Origin: Gammaproteobacteria bacterium
Lineage (GTDB): Bacteria; Pseudomonadota; Gammaproteobacteria; Pseudomonadales; Pseudohongiellaceae
Direction of reading: 5' to 3'
Length of the DNA: 64,000 nt
Assembly: GCA_029246545.1 (NCBI GenBank)
Contig: JAQWMX010000005.1
Location: forward strand, 1-64,000
The notes below the pieces were generated by a model, which was not told where the DNA came from, ran no database searches, and saw only the letters and a program-made list of their open reading frames with translations. Both the position numbers and the translations under genes were made by a program. This document shows positions 17,073 through 26,429 of the stretch, piece by piece. Numbering within the stretch: position 1 is the stretch's first letter; each line of letters opens with the position of its first letter.

Positions 17073-17828
17073 CTAAGCCGCTGCGCAAATGGTTAAAAAT
17101 TCATTAACATCCAAGGATGCTCCACCAACTAAAGCTCCATCAATATCAGACTGTTTAAACAGGGCTTCTGCATTACTTGCTTTCACACTTCCACCATAAA
17201 TAATGGAGATGTTTTCAGCTACCGTCTGATCCATTTCAGTCAAAAATGATCGTATTGCAGCATGAACTTCCTGCGCCTGTTCAGGACTAGCTGTTAATCC
17301 AGTACCTATTGCCCAGATTGGCTCATAAGCAATGACCGCTTTTGCAAATGCTTCAATGCCAACTTCATTTATTACTGCCTGTATTTGCCCAAGAACAATT
17401 GATTCAGTCTGCCCACTTTCTCGTTGTTCTTGTGTCTCACCAACACAAAGTATTGGTTCTAAATTATGCGCCTGTGCTGCTGCAAATTTTTCAGCAATAA
17501 AAATATCAGACTCTGCGAAAATTTCCCTACGTTCAGAATGCCCGATAATGACATATGAACAGGAAAATTCTTTTAGCATGACAAAAGCAATTTCTCCGGT
17601 AAATGCTCCAGCATTCTGTGGGTGAGCATTTTGCGCGCCAATAAAAATATTTGAATCTACTAACTCTTGTTGAGTTAATTCTAAAAACAGGCTCGGTGGA
17701 CATATTGCTATTTTATTAGCTTGATTTACGTCCTTATTAACACCATTTTTTATAGCATTTAATAGCTGTGATACAACCAGCTTATTGCCATTCATTTTCC
17801 AGTTTGCAACTACCAGACTTCTTTGCAT
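17073..17828 (-). CDS. tpiA: Triosephosphate isomerase
   Basis: A 251-residue TIM-barrel enzyme interconverting dihydroxyacetone phosphate and glyceraldehyde 3-phosphate in glycolysis. Catalytic residues are visible: K11 in ANWKMNG, H97 in IIGHSERR and E169 in AYEPIWAIGTG, followed by phosphate loop YGGSVKASNA. The start at 17828 gives the standard MQRSLVVANWKMNG opening with GGAA just upstream; a 12-codon longer frame is not supported by family length. It follows glmM and precedes secG. Confidence 0.97.
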   Translation of the reverse strand: MQRSLVVANWKMNGNKLVVSQLLNAIKNGVNKDVNQANKIAICPPSLFLELTQQELVDSNIFIGAQNAHPQNAGAFTGEIAFVMLKEFSCSYVIIGHSERREIFAESDIFIAEKFAAAQAHNLEPILCVGETQEQRESGQTESIVLGQIQAVINEVGIEAFAKAVIAYEPIWAIGTGLTASPEQAQEVHAAIRSFLTEMDQTVAENISIIYGGSVKASNAEALFKQSDIDGALVGGASLDVNEFLTICAAA

Positions 17829-17967
17829 ATTGTTCCAGCTACTCGCCGCCGAAAAGGCCGCCAATATTACGTAAGATGTGATTAACTTGCAACTGGAATG
17901 CGCTATTTATAAGCGTCAAGAACTACTCGAACTACCCAAGGTTCAATTTCAGCAGAATTTCTAAGAA

Positions 17968-19311
17968 TCAGGCTAATTCTTTAGAAACTACCTGAGAAAG
18001 GTCCGTTGCTAATTTACTTACCAGCATTTTATCTGAACCTTCAACCATGACTCTGACCAATGGCTCAGTACCAGAAGGCCGTAACAAGACACGCCCTTCA
18101 TTACCGAGAGTTGATTCAGCATCTTTTACAGCAGAACCAATAACTTCATTGCCATCCAAATCATTTGGATTATTTAAGGGGACATTAATCATAGTTTGTG
18201 GGAATTTTTCCATCATAGATTTTAAATCGTGCAAGCTCTTTTCCAACTCTTGCATTGCAGCTAAGACTTGTAATGCAGAGATAATTCCATCTCCAGTACT
18301 AGTTTTATCCAGGCAAATAACATGACCTGAAGACTCGCCTCCAATAAACCATTGTCTAGCTTTAAGTTCCTGCAAAACATAACGATCACCTACTAGAGAT
18401 CGGCAAAAAGGTATTTTCATGTCTTTTAATGCGATCTCCAATCCTAGATTGCTCATTACTGTCCCGACTACACCTTGATCATCTTGCTTATTCCCAAGTT
18501 TATGCACTGCTATAATAAAAAGTAATTCATCTCCATCTACAATTTCGCCAGTATGGTCAACCATTTGCACACGGTCTCCATCTCCATCAAAAGCGATACC
18601 AAGATCAGCTTTATTATCTAAGACTGTTTTTGCCAATTGCTCTGGTTTAGTTGAACCGCAATTATTATTAATATTTAAACCATCTGGTTTATTTGCAATC
18701 ACTATCACTTCTGCACCCAATTCTTCAAAAACACCTGGAGCGATGTGATATGTCGCTCCGTTGGCACAATCGAGAACAATTTTTAATCCATTTAATTTTG
18801 TACCTTGTTGAATGGTGCCTTTACAAAACTCAATATACCGACCACTTGCATCAGTAATTCGTGATGCTTTACCAATTTCACCTGAGCTAACTGTCTGCAA
18901 TTTAGAATCCAAAGCTTCTTCTATAGCAAATTCAACATCATCACCAAGCTTAGTACCTTGGGCTGAAAAAAATTTAATTCCGTTATCTTCGAAACCATTA
19001 TGGGAAGCACTGATCACGATTCCTGCCTGAGCTCCAAACGTACTTGTGAGATGAGCCACACCAGGTGTTGGCATTGGCCCTAACAATTTTATATCCACAC
19101 CAGCAGAAGTTAGACCTGCTTCTAGAGCCGACTCAAACATATAACCTGAAATACGAGTATCTTTACCAATTAACACACCACTGCCAGGATTTTTTGCAAA
19201 AACCTTACCAGCTGCCCAGCCCAACTTTAAGAAAAAATCTGGCGTAACTGGGTATTCACCAACACGACCTCTAATTCCATCTGTTCCAAAGTATTTTTTA
19301 GATTTACTCAA
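17968..19311 (-). CDS. glmM: Phosphoglucosamine mutase
   Basis: A 447-residue alpha-D-phosphohexomutase that converts glucosamine 6-phosphate to glucosamine 1-phosphate for UDP-GlcNAc, hence for peptidoglycan and LPS. It shows the GlmM start [12 protein letters not shown], the phosphoserine loop [12 protein letters not shown] (active Ser about 103), the metal loop DGDGDR and the C-terminal phosphate-binding [12 protein letters not shown]. The full family length is about 445. It lies between folP and tpiA, consistent with the usual ftsH-folP-glmM-secG series. Confidence 0.97.
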   Translation of the reverse strand: MSKSKKYFGTDGIRGRVGEYPVTPDFFLKLGWAAGKVFAKNPGSGVLIGKDTRISGYMFESALEAGLTSAGVDIKLLGPMPTPGVAHLTSTFGAQAGIVISASHNGFEDNGIKFFSAQGTKLGDDVEFAIEEALDSKLQTVSSGEIGKASRITDASGRYIEFCKGTIQQGTKLNGLKIVLDCANGATYHIAPGVFEELGAEVIVIANKPDGLNINNNCGSTKPEQLAKTVLDNKADLGIAFDGDGDRVQMVDHTGEIVDGDELLFIIAVHKLGNKQDDQGVVGTVMSNLGLEIALKDMKIPFCRSLVGDRYVLQELKARQWFIGGESSGHVICLDKTSTGDGIISALQVLAAMQELEKSLHDLKSMMEKFPQTMINVPLNNPNDLDGNEVIGSAVKDAESTLGNEGRVLLRPSGTEPLVRVMVEGSDKMLVSKLATDLSQVVSKELA

Positions 19312-19371
19312 AATTCAGACCACCCTCTGCGTTAATAACTTTCCATTTTAATATAAAAGCCATTCCAATAC

Positions 19372-20235
19372 TTAGGTGCTTAAGTCAAATTTTAGTTCAT
19401 TATTTTTTACTGCCAGATAAACCTTTAAAGCATCTATTGTTTCGGCAACATCATGAGTACGAACTATATTCACTCCTTGCATAAGACCAATAACAGCTGC
19501 TGATATACCAGCAGCCAATCTTCTTTCAGTACTTTTACCAGTAATTAAACCAAGCATGCTTTTTCGGGATAGCCCTATAAGAAGAGGTAATTTTAGCGTT
19601 TTAAATGCAGCAAGTCTGCCAAGCAATTCAATATTATCTTCATGCGTTTTCCCAAAGCCAAAACCCGGGTCTATAATAATTTGATCTCTATCGATTCCAG
19701 CTTTCGTACATGCTGAAATGCGCTTTTCTAAAAATTGTAGGATTTCATTAATTAGCGAAGAATAGTTTGGCGCTACTTGCATAGTCGCTGGTTCACCTTG
19801 CATATGCATTAGGCAGACTGGTAATTGCGTCTTACGCACTGCCTCAATTGCACCAGGTCTTTGTAAGGCTCTAACGTCATTTATTAATCCTGCACCTACC
19901 TTAGCCCCTTCCAACATAACTTCTGGCGAACTGGTATCAATAGAAACAATGACGTCAATATTTTTTCGAATTTTTTCAACTAAAGGAATAACCCGATTCA
20001 TTTCTTCTTCTGTGCTGATCTTGATAGCTCCGGGCCTGGTAGATTCGCCACCCACATCAATAAAGGTCGCCCCAGATTGATGCATAAGCTCTGTTCGTTT
20101 CAATGCTTTATCTATTAGGAGTTTGCCAGATTCAAGAAAAATCTCACCGCCGTCTGAGAAAGAGTCATGTGTTACGTTTAAAATTCCCATAACTTGTGGA
20201 ATTTCTAAATTTATATTTTTATCAGAAAAAAACAT
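19372..20235 (-). CDS. folP: Dihydropteroate synthase
   Basis: A 287-residue TIM-barrel enzyme condensing p-aminobenzoate with hydroxymethyl-dihydropterin pyrophosphate in folate synthesis; it is the sulfonamide target. Recognised signatures are MGILNVTHDSFSDGG near the N-terminus, GATFIDVGGESTRPGA, DVRALQRPG and DPGFGFGKTHEDN. Length fits the family. A strong hairpin with T-tracts lies between ftsH and folP, so folP-glmM may have their own promoter or be attenuated from ftsH. Confidence 0.96.
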   Translation of the reverse strand: MFFSDKNINLEIPQVMGILNVTHDSFSDGGEIFLESGKLLIDKALKRTELMHQSGATFIDVGGESTRPGAIKISTEEEMNRVIPLVEKIRKNIDVIVSIDTSSPEVMLEGAKVGAGLINDVRALQRPGAIEAVRKTQLPVCLMHMQGEPATMQVAPNYSSLINEILQFLEKRISACTKAGIDRDQIIIDPGFGFGKTHEDNIELLGRLAAFKTLKLPLLIGLSRKSMLGLITGKSTERRLAAGISAAVIGLMQGVNIVRTHDVAETIDALKVYLAVKNNELKFDLST

Positions 20236-20250
20236 ATTTTTTTAGACATT

Positions 20251-20280
20251 AAAAAAGGAGCTCAATGAGCTCCTTTTTTG
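20251..20280. terminator. Bidirectional intrinsic terminator between ftsH and folP
   Basis: AAAAAAGGAGCTC and GAGCTCCTTTTTT form a 7-bp GC-containing stem extended by A-T pairs around a three-base loop, with T-tracts on both strands. It stands directly after the ftsH stop and 16 bases before the folP start. Confidence 0.82.
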
Positions 20281-20299
20281 GGTTAAAGAATTTTAACTA

Positions 20300-22246
20300 T
20301 TAGTGTTCCCCAGCTGGGCCACCAATAGGTTTTTCAGAAGACTCTTTGCTTTCTTTTTTATCGTCTTCTTTATTTTCCGAGTTTGGCGTTCCTGACTGAT
20401 AATCATCATCATTCCACTCAGCTGGCGTACGAGGTTTTTTTCTCGCCATAAGGTCATCTATTTGGCCAATATCAAGCGTTTCATATTCCATCAAAGCATC
20501 TTTCATTGCTTCGAGAATATCTCGATTTTCTTTCAATATATCTTCGGCTTTGTTGTAACAGGAATCGACTATGCTACGAACTTCCTCATCAATCGCTTTA
20601 GTTGTATCTGAGGATAAAACTTTTGATTGTTGTCCGGCTGAACGACCAAGAAATACTTCTTCTCGTTCATCATCGTATTGCAATGGACCTAGTTTATCCG
20701 ACAAGCCCCATTTCTTGACCATGTTGTGAGCCATTTGAGTAGCACGTTGAATATCATTCGAAGCACCAGTTGTGACACCTTCTTTTCCTAGTGTCAATTC
20801 TTCGGCAATACGTCCTCCATAAAGTGAGCAAATTTGACTTAATAAGCTTTGCTTACTATGGCTATATCTATCTTCTTCTGGCAAGAACATGGTTACACCC
20901 AATGCTCTACCTCTTGGAATAATACTAACTTTGTAAACTGGATCATGTTCTGGAACTAAACGGCCAACAATAGTATGGCCTGCCTCATGATAAGCAGTAT
21001 TCATTTTTTCTTTCTCAGACATCACCATGGACTTGCGCTCAGCACCCATCATGATTTTATCTTTGGCTTTTTCAAACTCTTCCATACTGACTTTCTGCTT
21101 TTGGGAGCGCGCCGCAAATAAGGCAGCCTCATTAACCAAATTAGCCAAATCAGCACCAGAAAAACCTGGTGTAGCACGAGCTAATACAGACGCATTAACG
21201 CCATCAGAAATTGGGACTTTACGCATATGAACTTTTAAAATTTGTTCGCGGCCACGAATATCAGGTAAGCCAACCACAACTTGCCGATCAAAACGGCCAG
21301 GCCTCAGTAAAGCAGGATCCAATACGTCTGGGCGGTTAGTAGCAGCAACAACAATGACACCTTCATTGCCTTCAAAACCATCCATTTCAACTAAAAGCTG
21401 ATTCAATGTTTGTTCGCGCTCATCATGTCCACCACCTAAACCGGCACCACGATGCCGTCCTACTGCGTCAATCTCATCAATAAATATAATGCAAGGGGAC
21501 TGCTTTTTAGCTTGTTCGAACATGTCACGGACACGAGAAGCACCCACACCCACAAACATCTCAACAAAATCAGAACCAGATATTGAGAAAAATGGAACTT
21601 TTGCTTCTCCAGCAATGGCTTTAGCCAGCAATGTTTTACCAGTACCTGGCTGCCCAACCATTAAAACGCCGCGCGGAATTCTTCCACCGAGTCGTTGGAA
21701 CTTATCGGGCTCTTTCAGGAAGTCGACTAACTCTTTAACATCTTCTTTTGCTTCATCTACACCAGCAACATCAGCAAAGGTAATTTTTACCTGGTCTTCA
21801 CTGAGCATCTTGGCCTTACTTTTACCAAATGCCATCGGACCACCTTTGCCCCCCATACCGCCACCTTGCATTTGGCGCATGAAGAACATGAACACAGCAA
21901 TAATGATAAGAATTGGGAAACTAGCAACTAGCAGTTGAGTCCAAATACTTTGACGCTCAGGCTCAGAGATTCTGACATCAATATCATTAGCTAGAAGATC
22001 ATCGAGCAATTTATCGTCGCCAAAATAAGGCAGAACTGTATTAAATCTTGTGCCGTTATTACGCACGCCAATAATACTAAGGTTACTGATATTCACTTCA
22101 GATACTTGTCCGGATTGAACCTCAGCAATAAAATCTGAATAGATCAATTGTTCTGTAGATGTCGGCTGGCTGAAATTGTTAAATACGGTAAGCAATACCG
22201 CAGCAATAATCATCCAAAGTAATAAATTTTTTGCCATATCATTCAA
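20300..22246 (-). CDS. ftsH: ATP-dependent zinc metalloprotease FtsH
   Basis: A 648-residue membrane-anchored AAA+ protease that degrades misfolded membrane proteins and regulators such as RpoH and LpxC. Two membrane helices bracket a periplasmic domain (about residues 5-120). The AAA module has GQPGTGKT and [11 protein letters not shown] with the arginine-finger region RPGRFDRQ, and the zinc site is HEAGH. The start is taken as TTG at 22246: it gives the N-terminus (M)[10 protein letters not shown], matching the enterobacterial form, and the strong AGGAGGGAG lies about 9 bases upstream. The next ATG is three codons later. rlmE is upstream on the same strand. Confidence 0.96.
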   Translation of the reverse strand: MNDMAKNLLLWMIIAAVLLTVFNNFSQPTSTEQLIYSDFIAEVQSGQVSEVNISNLSIIGVRNNGTRFNTVLPYFGDDKLLDDLLANDIDVRISEPERQSIWTQLLVASFPILIIIAVFMFFMRQMQGGGMGGKGGPMAFGKSKAKMLSEDQVKITFADVAGVDEAKEDVKELVDFLKEPDKFQRLGGRIPRGVLMVGQPGTGKTLLAKAIAGEAKVPFFSISGSDFVEMFVGVGASRVRDMFEQAKKQSPCIIFIDEIDAVGRHRGAGLGGGHDEREQTLNQLLVEMDGFEGNEGVIVVAATNRPDVLDPALLRPGRFDRQVVVGLPDIRGREQILKVHMRKVPISDGVNASVLARATPGFSGADLANLVNEAALFAARSQKQKVSMEEFEKAKDKIMMGAERKSMVMSEKEKMNTAYHEAGHTIVGRLVPEHDPVYKVSIIPRGRALGVTMFLPEEDRYSHSKQSLLSQICSLYGGRIAEELTLGKEGVTTGASNDIQRATQMAHNMVKKWGLSDKLGPLQYDDEREEVFLGRSAGQQSKVLSSDTTKAIDEEVRSIVDSCYNKAEDILKENRDILEAMKDALMEYETLDIGQIDDLMARKKPRTPAEWNDDDYQSGTPNSENKEDDKKESKESSEKPIGGPAGEH

Positions 22247-22434
22247 GAGCTTATACTCCCTCCTCACTCTATACCAAGTCTACCGATGCTTTAACCTGGT
22301 AATTTATGGAAAATTTAGTGAATTTCCTAATCAAACTTACTAGTTATATTGTCTTTATTCTGGCACGAAAAGCCGTTTATTCCTACCTTAGTTGACGTTA
22401 AACAACCTATAAAATAAGTGTATTTAAACCAAAT

Positions 22435-23076
22435 CTAAGCTTTTTTCCCCTTTGCTATCAGGTAAATTTCTTTTGAGCGAGCCCTTGAAGCATCAGGCTT
22501 TCGACTTAACACAGTCTGATAATCTGCTCTAAGCTGTTTCAATAAACCTTCAAAACCTTCTCCCTGAAAGACTTTCATCATTAAAGAGCCGCCTTTTTGC
22601 AATTTTTTTTCTGCAAAATCCACTGCTAAATCAATCAAATGCATGGCTCTAGGCTGATCTATTGCTGCCATACCACTTATATTGGGGGCCATGTCGGAAA
22701 TAACAAGGTCTACAGACCGTTCTCCTAAGCGTGCTAGCAGCTCATTAAAACAACTCTCTTCAGTAAAATCGCCTTGGACAAATTCCACGCCAGGAATGGC
22801 CGTCATATCAAGAATATCGGTAGCTAAAATCATCCCTTTTGGTTGAATTAGATTAACTGCAACTTGAGACCAACCACCAGGAGCGGCACCCAAATCAACA
22901 ACAGTCATACCCTTTTTGAATAACTTATCTTTTTTATTGAGTTCCAGTAACTTATAGGCAGCCCTAGAACGGTAGCCATCCGCTTTTGACTGGCGTACGT
23001 AGATATCATCTCTATGTTCCTTAAGCCAGCTTTGACTGCTTTTACTTTTACTTTTGCTTTTACTAATTTTTGCCAT
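22435..23076 (-). CDS. rlmE: 23S rRNA (uridine-2'-O)-methyltransferase RlmE (FtsJ/RrmJ)
   Basis: A 213-residue SAM-dependent methyltransferase that 2'-O-methylates U2552 of 23S rRNA late in 50S assembly. The SAM motif is VVDLGAAPGGWSQVA, the catalytic Asp lies in VISDMAPNISG and the Lys in MMKVFQGEGF, the K-D-K tetrad pattern of FtsJ. A Lys/Ser-rich N-terminal extension (about 15 residues) precedes SWLKEHRDD. It is divergent from yhbY and upstream of ftsH, as in enterobacteria. Confidence 0.96.
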   Translation of the reverse strand: MAKISKSKSKSKSSQSWLKEHRDDIYVRQSKADGYRSRAAYKLLELNKKDKLFKKGMTVVDLGAAPGGWSQVAVNLIQPKGMILATDILDMTAIPGVEFVQGDFTEESCFNELLARLGERSVDLVISDMAPNISGMAAIDQPRAMHLIDLAVDFAEKKLQKGGSLMMKVFQGEGFEGLLKQLRADYQTVLSRKPDASRARSKEIYLIAKGKKA

Positions 23077-23147
23077 TGAATCTTCAATGAGCCTCTGATT
23101 AATTACTCGAATTTGGGTAGAATAGATTATTTTCAGGACTCTTGTGT

Positions 23148-23465
23148 ATGCCTTTCAACTCTCTAGACAAAAAACAAATAAAACTCTTTCGCAGTATAGG
23201 TCATCATTTATCACCAATTATAATTATTTCTAAAGGCCTTAGTGACAAAATTAACTCGGAAATTGATCGCGCTTTAAATGATCATGAGCTTATCAAACTT
23301 AAAGTTCATAGTAATGACAGAGAAGTAAAAAAAGCTTTGGTTCATTCTATTTGTAAAGAGCGAAATGCTGAATTGGTACAGTTAATCGGGCACGTTGCTT
23401 TAATCTACAAGGCGTCTAAAAAACCCAATCCCAAGCTTTCAAATATACTGCGTCATAATCAGTAA
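23148..23465 (+). CDS. yhbY: Ribosome assembly RNA-binding protein YhbY (CRM domain)
   Basis: About 105 residues forming one CRM (YhbY-type) RNA-binding domain, associated with 50S ribosome assembly. Typical segments are IIISKGLSDKINSEIDRALNDHELIKLKV and LVQLIGHVALIYKASK. The ATG at 23148 is preferred, about 9 bases after AGGA; a TTG two codons earlier would be too close to that site. Divergence from rlmE-ftsH is the conserved arrangement. Confidence 0.93.
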   Translation: MPFNSLDKKQIKLFRSIGHHLSPIIIISKGLSDKINSEIDRALNDHELIKLKVHSNDREVKKALVHSICKERNAELVQLIGHVALIYKASKKPNPKLSNILRHNQ

Positions 23466-23493
23466 CACCTTTGGATCAGTCATGGGAATTCTA

Positions 23494-24876
23494 CTAGCGC
23501 AATAAACGCACTCTGAACCTCTTACCTTTTATTTTGCCATCTGCAAGAATAGTTAAGGACTGCTTCGCCACTTTCTGTTCTATGGCAACATAGGCAAACT
23601 TATCAAACAATGTAATCTTACCAATCTGCTCACCAGCAATTTCTCCACTCGCCGTCAAAGCACCAAGTAAATCTCCTGCTCTAACTTTCTCTTTGCGTCC
23701 ACCATTCACAAACAAGGTGACCATAGGGGGATAAAGTTTTAATTTTTCTGGAACTTTAAGAATCGACGTATTGGTTAGCGTTGCAGTCGAACCTTGATAT
23801 TCTTCTATGGCTTGTAAGCGTCGTAACTCTGAATCGGTAAACAAACTTACTGCAAGTCCTTTACTACCTGCCCGAGCAGTTCTTCCGATGCGATGAATGT
23901 GTATTTCAGGATCGTGACTGAGTTCAAAATTGATAACCGCAGCCAGCTCCTTCACATCGAGACCGCGCGCAGCCACATCCGTCGCAATCAGAATCGAACT
24001 ACTTTTACCTGCAAACTGGGTGAGAACTTGGTCGCGCTCGAACTGCTCTAAGTCACCATGCAAAGCAAGAGCATGTAAATCATGCTGACGTAATTCATTC
24101 GCCAGTTCATCGCACTGCTGTTTTGTGTTGCAAAATACGAGACTCGATTCAGGTCGGTAATGTGCAATCACCTTAAATAGTATTTTTGCTCGCTCGCTCT
24201 TTTCCACTTGAAAGAATACTTGGTTGATATCTGGGCTGTGATGACTAGCTTCAACACGGATATCTACAGGATTATTTTGCACACTATCGCTGATTCGCTT
24301 AATACCATCTGGGTAAGTCGCTGAAAACAACAAGGTCTGTTTTGAATCAGCTGTCATGCTAATGATTTGCATAATATCGTCATAAAATCCCATATCCAGC
24401 ATACGATCAGCCTCATCTAAAACCAAGGTCTCTATTGCTTCAAGATGCAAAGTTTCCTTCTCAAGATGTTTCAGAATTCGTCCTGGGGTTCCTACTACAA
24501 TGTGTGGATCACGCTGCAAGGAAGCTAATTGTGGACCCATTGGCTTGCCACCACAGAGGGTAAGCAGCTTGATATTAGGGATAGTACTTGCGAGCCTACG
24601 AATCTCCGCAGCCACCTGATCAGCTAGTTCTCGTGTGGGACATAACACAAGCGCTTGAGTGAAGTAAGACTGCGCTTCGAGCTTATTTATCAAACCGATC
24701 GCAAAAGCTGCAGTTTTGCCGCTACCTGTTCTGGCTTGTGCAATTAAATCCTTACCACTAAGTAAATGCGGTAGAGTTTGCTCCTGTACAGGTGTCATCG
24801 ACTCATAGCCAAGTGCCTTAGTACTAGACAATAGTTCAGGACGTAGAGACAAGCTTGAGAAGGGAGCAGAGTTCAT
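23494..24876 (-). CDS. dbpA: ATP-dependent RNA helicase DbpA
   Basis: A 460-residue DEAD-box helicase whose C-terminal RRM-like domain targets it to hairpin 92 of 23S rRNA for 50S assembly. It has the Q-motif region GYESMTPVQEQTLP, ARTGSGKT, DEADRMLDMG, SATYP and HRIGRTARAG. The C-terminal domain begins near PPMVTLFVNGGRKEKVRAGD and contains DKFAYVAIE. The start at 24876 (MNSAPFSSLSLRPELL) matches DbpA; 53 further codons upstream have a Phe/Asn-rich composition not seen in the family. It overlaps functionally with yhbY and rlmE in large-subunit assembly. Confidence 0.94.
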   Translation of the reverse strand: MNSAPFSSLSLRPELLSSTKALGYESMTPVQEQTLPHLLSGKDLIAQARTGSGKTAAFAIGLINKLEAQSYFTQALVLCPTRELADQVAAEIRRLASTIPNIKLLTLCGGKPMGPQLASLQRDPHIVVGTPGRILKHLEKETLHLEAIETLVLDEADRMLDMGFYDDIMQIISMTADSKQTLLFSATYPDGIKRISDSVQNNPVDIRVEASHHSPDINQVFFQVEKSERAKILFKVIAHYRPESSLVFCNTKQQCDELANELRQHDLHALALHGDLEQFERDQVLTQFAGKSSSILIATDVAARGLDVKELAAVINFELSHDPEIHIHRIGRTARAGSKGLAVSLFTDSELRRLQAIEEYQGSTATLTNTSILKVPEKLKLYPPMVTLFVNGGRKEKVRAGDLLGALTASGEIAGEQIGKITLFDKFAYVAIEQKVAKQSLTILADGKIKGKRFRVRLLR

Positions 24877-25142
24877 AAAGAGTTCAATGGGTATGTCTGA
24901 TAATGAAGTGCGCGCATCATAGCAGAGTTTTATTGCACTTTGTTTTGATACACTCTTGAAGTTAAAGTTCAAATTAATAAAACATTTATTATAAAAATAC
25001 AATTTCTGAATAAACATACTAGGAATAGGAAACAAGTAAATGAAGTATCAAATTCCTTTTCCTAGTAAGCTGGTCTAAACTTATTCAACAACACATTAAA
25101 AAATCCTTTGATAACTGTGAACACATTGAGGAAAGCTACAAA

Positions 25143-25888
25143 ATGAAAAATTTATAGTAGTAATTTTATTCAGCATTTTCCCGCTAAACGTTTTAGCAGA
25201 TGCTCATACTGCAATCCAACAGGCTGTGAGTAATACTTCTCGCCCAACAGCTGATATAGACCGAGATGTGAATCGTAAACCTGCTGAAGTCATAGAATTT
25301 TTCGGCATAGAGCCAGGCATGAATGTGCTAGATATTTTTGCTGGTGGTGGCTACTACACTGAAATTTTAAACTATGTTGTCGGTGAAGAAGGTAGTGTCA
25401 CTTTATATAATAATGGTGGTTGGGATGGATATGTTGGCAGCGGAGTTGCTGAACGACTTAACAATAATCGCTTACCCAATGTTGTGAATTTGGTAGCAGA
25501 GGCAAATGAAGTGATTTTCGCTCCCGCCAGCTATGACGCAGCCATGTTTGTTCTGGGGTTTCACGATTTGTATTACGTCGATGTCGGTTGGCCAGCTATT
25601 GATGCAGCGGATTTTCTAGATTCGATATATGCCGGACTTAAAGCTGGAGGCATAATGGGTATAGTTGATCATGCGGCCGAGCTAGGTGCTAATGTGGAGG
25701 TTGCCAACACTCTACATCGTATAGACCCTGAAAAAATTCAAAGCGACATGGAACTAGCAGGTTTTGTGTTTGAAGCAGAATCAATGTTACTGCGCAATAC
25801 AGATGATGATCGTAGCAACCCAATGAGCGACCTTTCTGTCAGCGGTAAAACCGATCGTGTGGTCTACTTATATAGAAAACCTCAATAA
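25143..25888 (+). CDS. Exported class I SAM methyltransferase with an apparent start-proximal frameshift
   Basis: The open part (from GTG 25226, 220 codons) is a SAM-dependent methyltransferase-like protein with motif I VLDIFAGGGYYTEIL and the opening RPTADIDRDVNRKPAEVIEFFGI. Upstream in the same frame, the codons read like a signal peptide (KFIVVILFSIFPLNVLADA). An ATG at 25143 with GAGGAAA 8 bases ahead would start it, but the A-tract after that ATG has five A where six are needed, and the ATG frame stops at TAG five codons in. A single-base deletion (mutation, phase-variable tract or base-calling error) is the simplest reading. Without it, only a leaderless GTG start with poor ribosome site remains. 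Substrate unknown. Confidence 0.75.
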
Positions 25889-25910
25889 GCAGGATGGCAT
25901 ATATTATTTT

Positions 25911-26387
25911 CTAAAGATGCTGCACAGTTTCAATTTCATATTCAATATCACCGCCGGGCGCTTTTACCACTATTTCATCACTTTCTGCTTTACCCATCAT
26001 GGCACGTGAGATTGGTGAGCCAACTGAAATTTTATTATTTTTCACATCGGCTTCATCTTCGCCGACAATCTGATACGTCACTTTTTGTTCTGTATCGAGG
26101 TTATACAAAGTAACTGTAGAACCAAAGATAACTTTTCCAGTATGCGGAATCAAAGAAATATCAATGATTTCAGAATCAGCTAGCTTGCCTTCAATTTCTT
26201 GAATGCGTCCTTCACAAAAACTTTGTTGTTCACGGGCAGCATGGTACTCGGCATTTTCTTTAAGATCGCCATGCTCGCGTGCTTCGGCAATTGCTTTAAC
26301 TATTATTGGGCGCCTTTTAGTCTTTAATTCATTGAGTTCTATTCTCAATGCCTCGGCACCACCCGCTGTCATGGGTACTTTTCTCAT
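25911..26387 (-). CDS. greA: Transcription elongation factor GreA
   Basis: A 158-residue GreA, which enters the RNA polymerase secondary channel and stimulates cleavage of backtracked transcripts. The N-terminal coiled coil carries the acidic tip [13 protein letters not shown] (the DLKENAEY motif). The C-terminal FKBP-like domain includes [14 protein letters not shown]. Length matches the family exactly. It lies 42 bases downstream of carB on the same strand, a common gammaproteobacterial linkage (carAB-greA). Confidence 0.97.
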   Translation of the reverse strand: MRKVPMTAGGAEALRIELNELKTKRRPIIVKAIAEAREHGDLKENAEYHAAREQQSFCEGRIQEIEGKLADSEIIDISLIPHTGKVIFGSTVTLYNLDTEQKVTYQIVGEDEADVKNNKISVGSPISRAMMGKAESDEIVVKAPGGDIEYEIETVQHL

Positions 26388-26429
26388 GGCACTTCCTATT
26401 ATAGATTTACTGTAACGTTATACTGTTAT

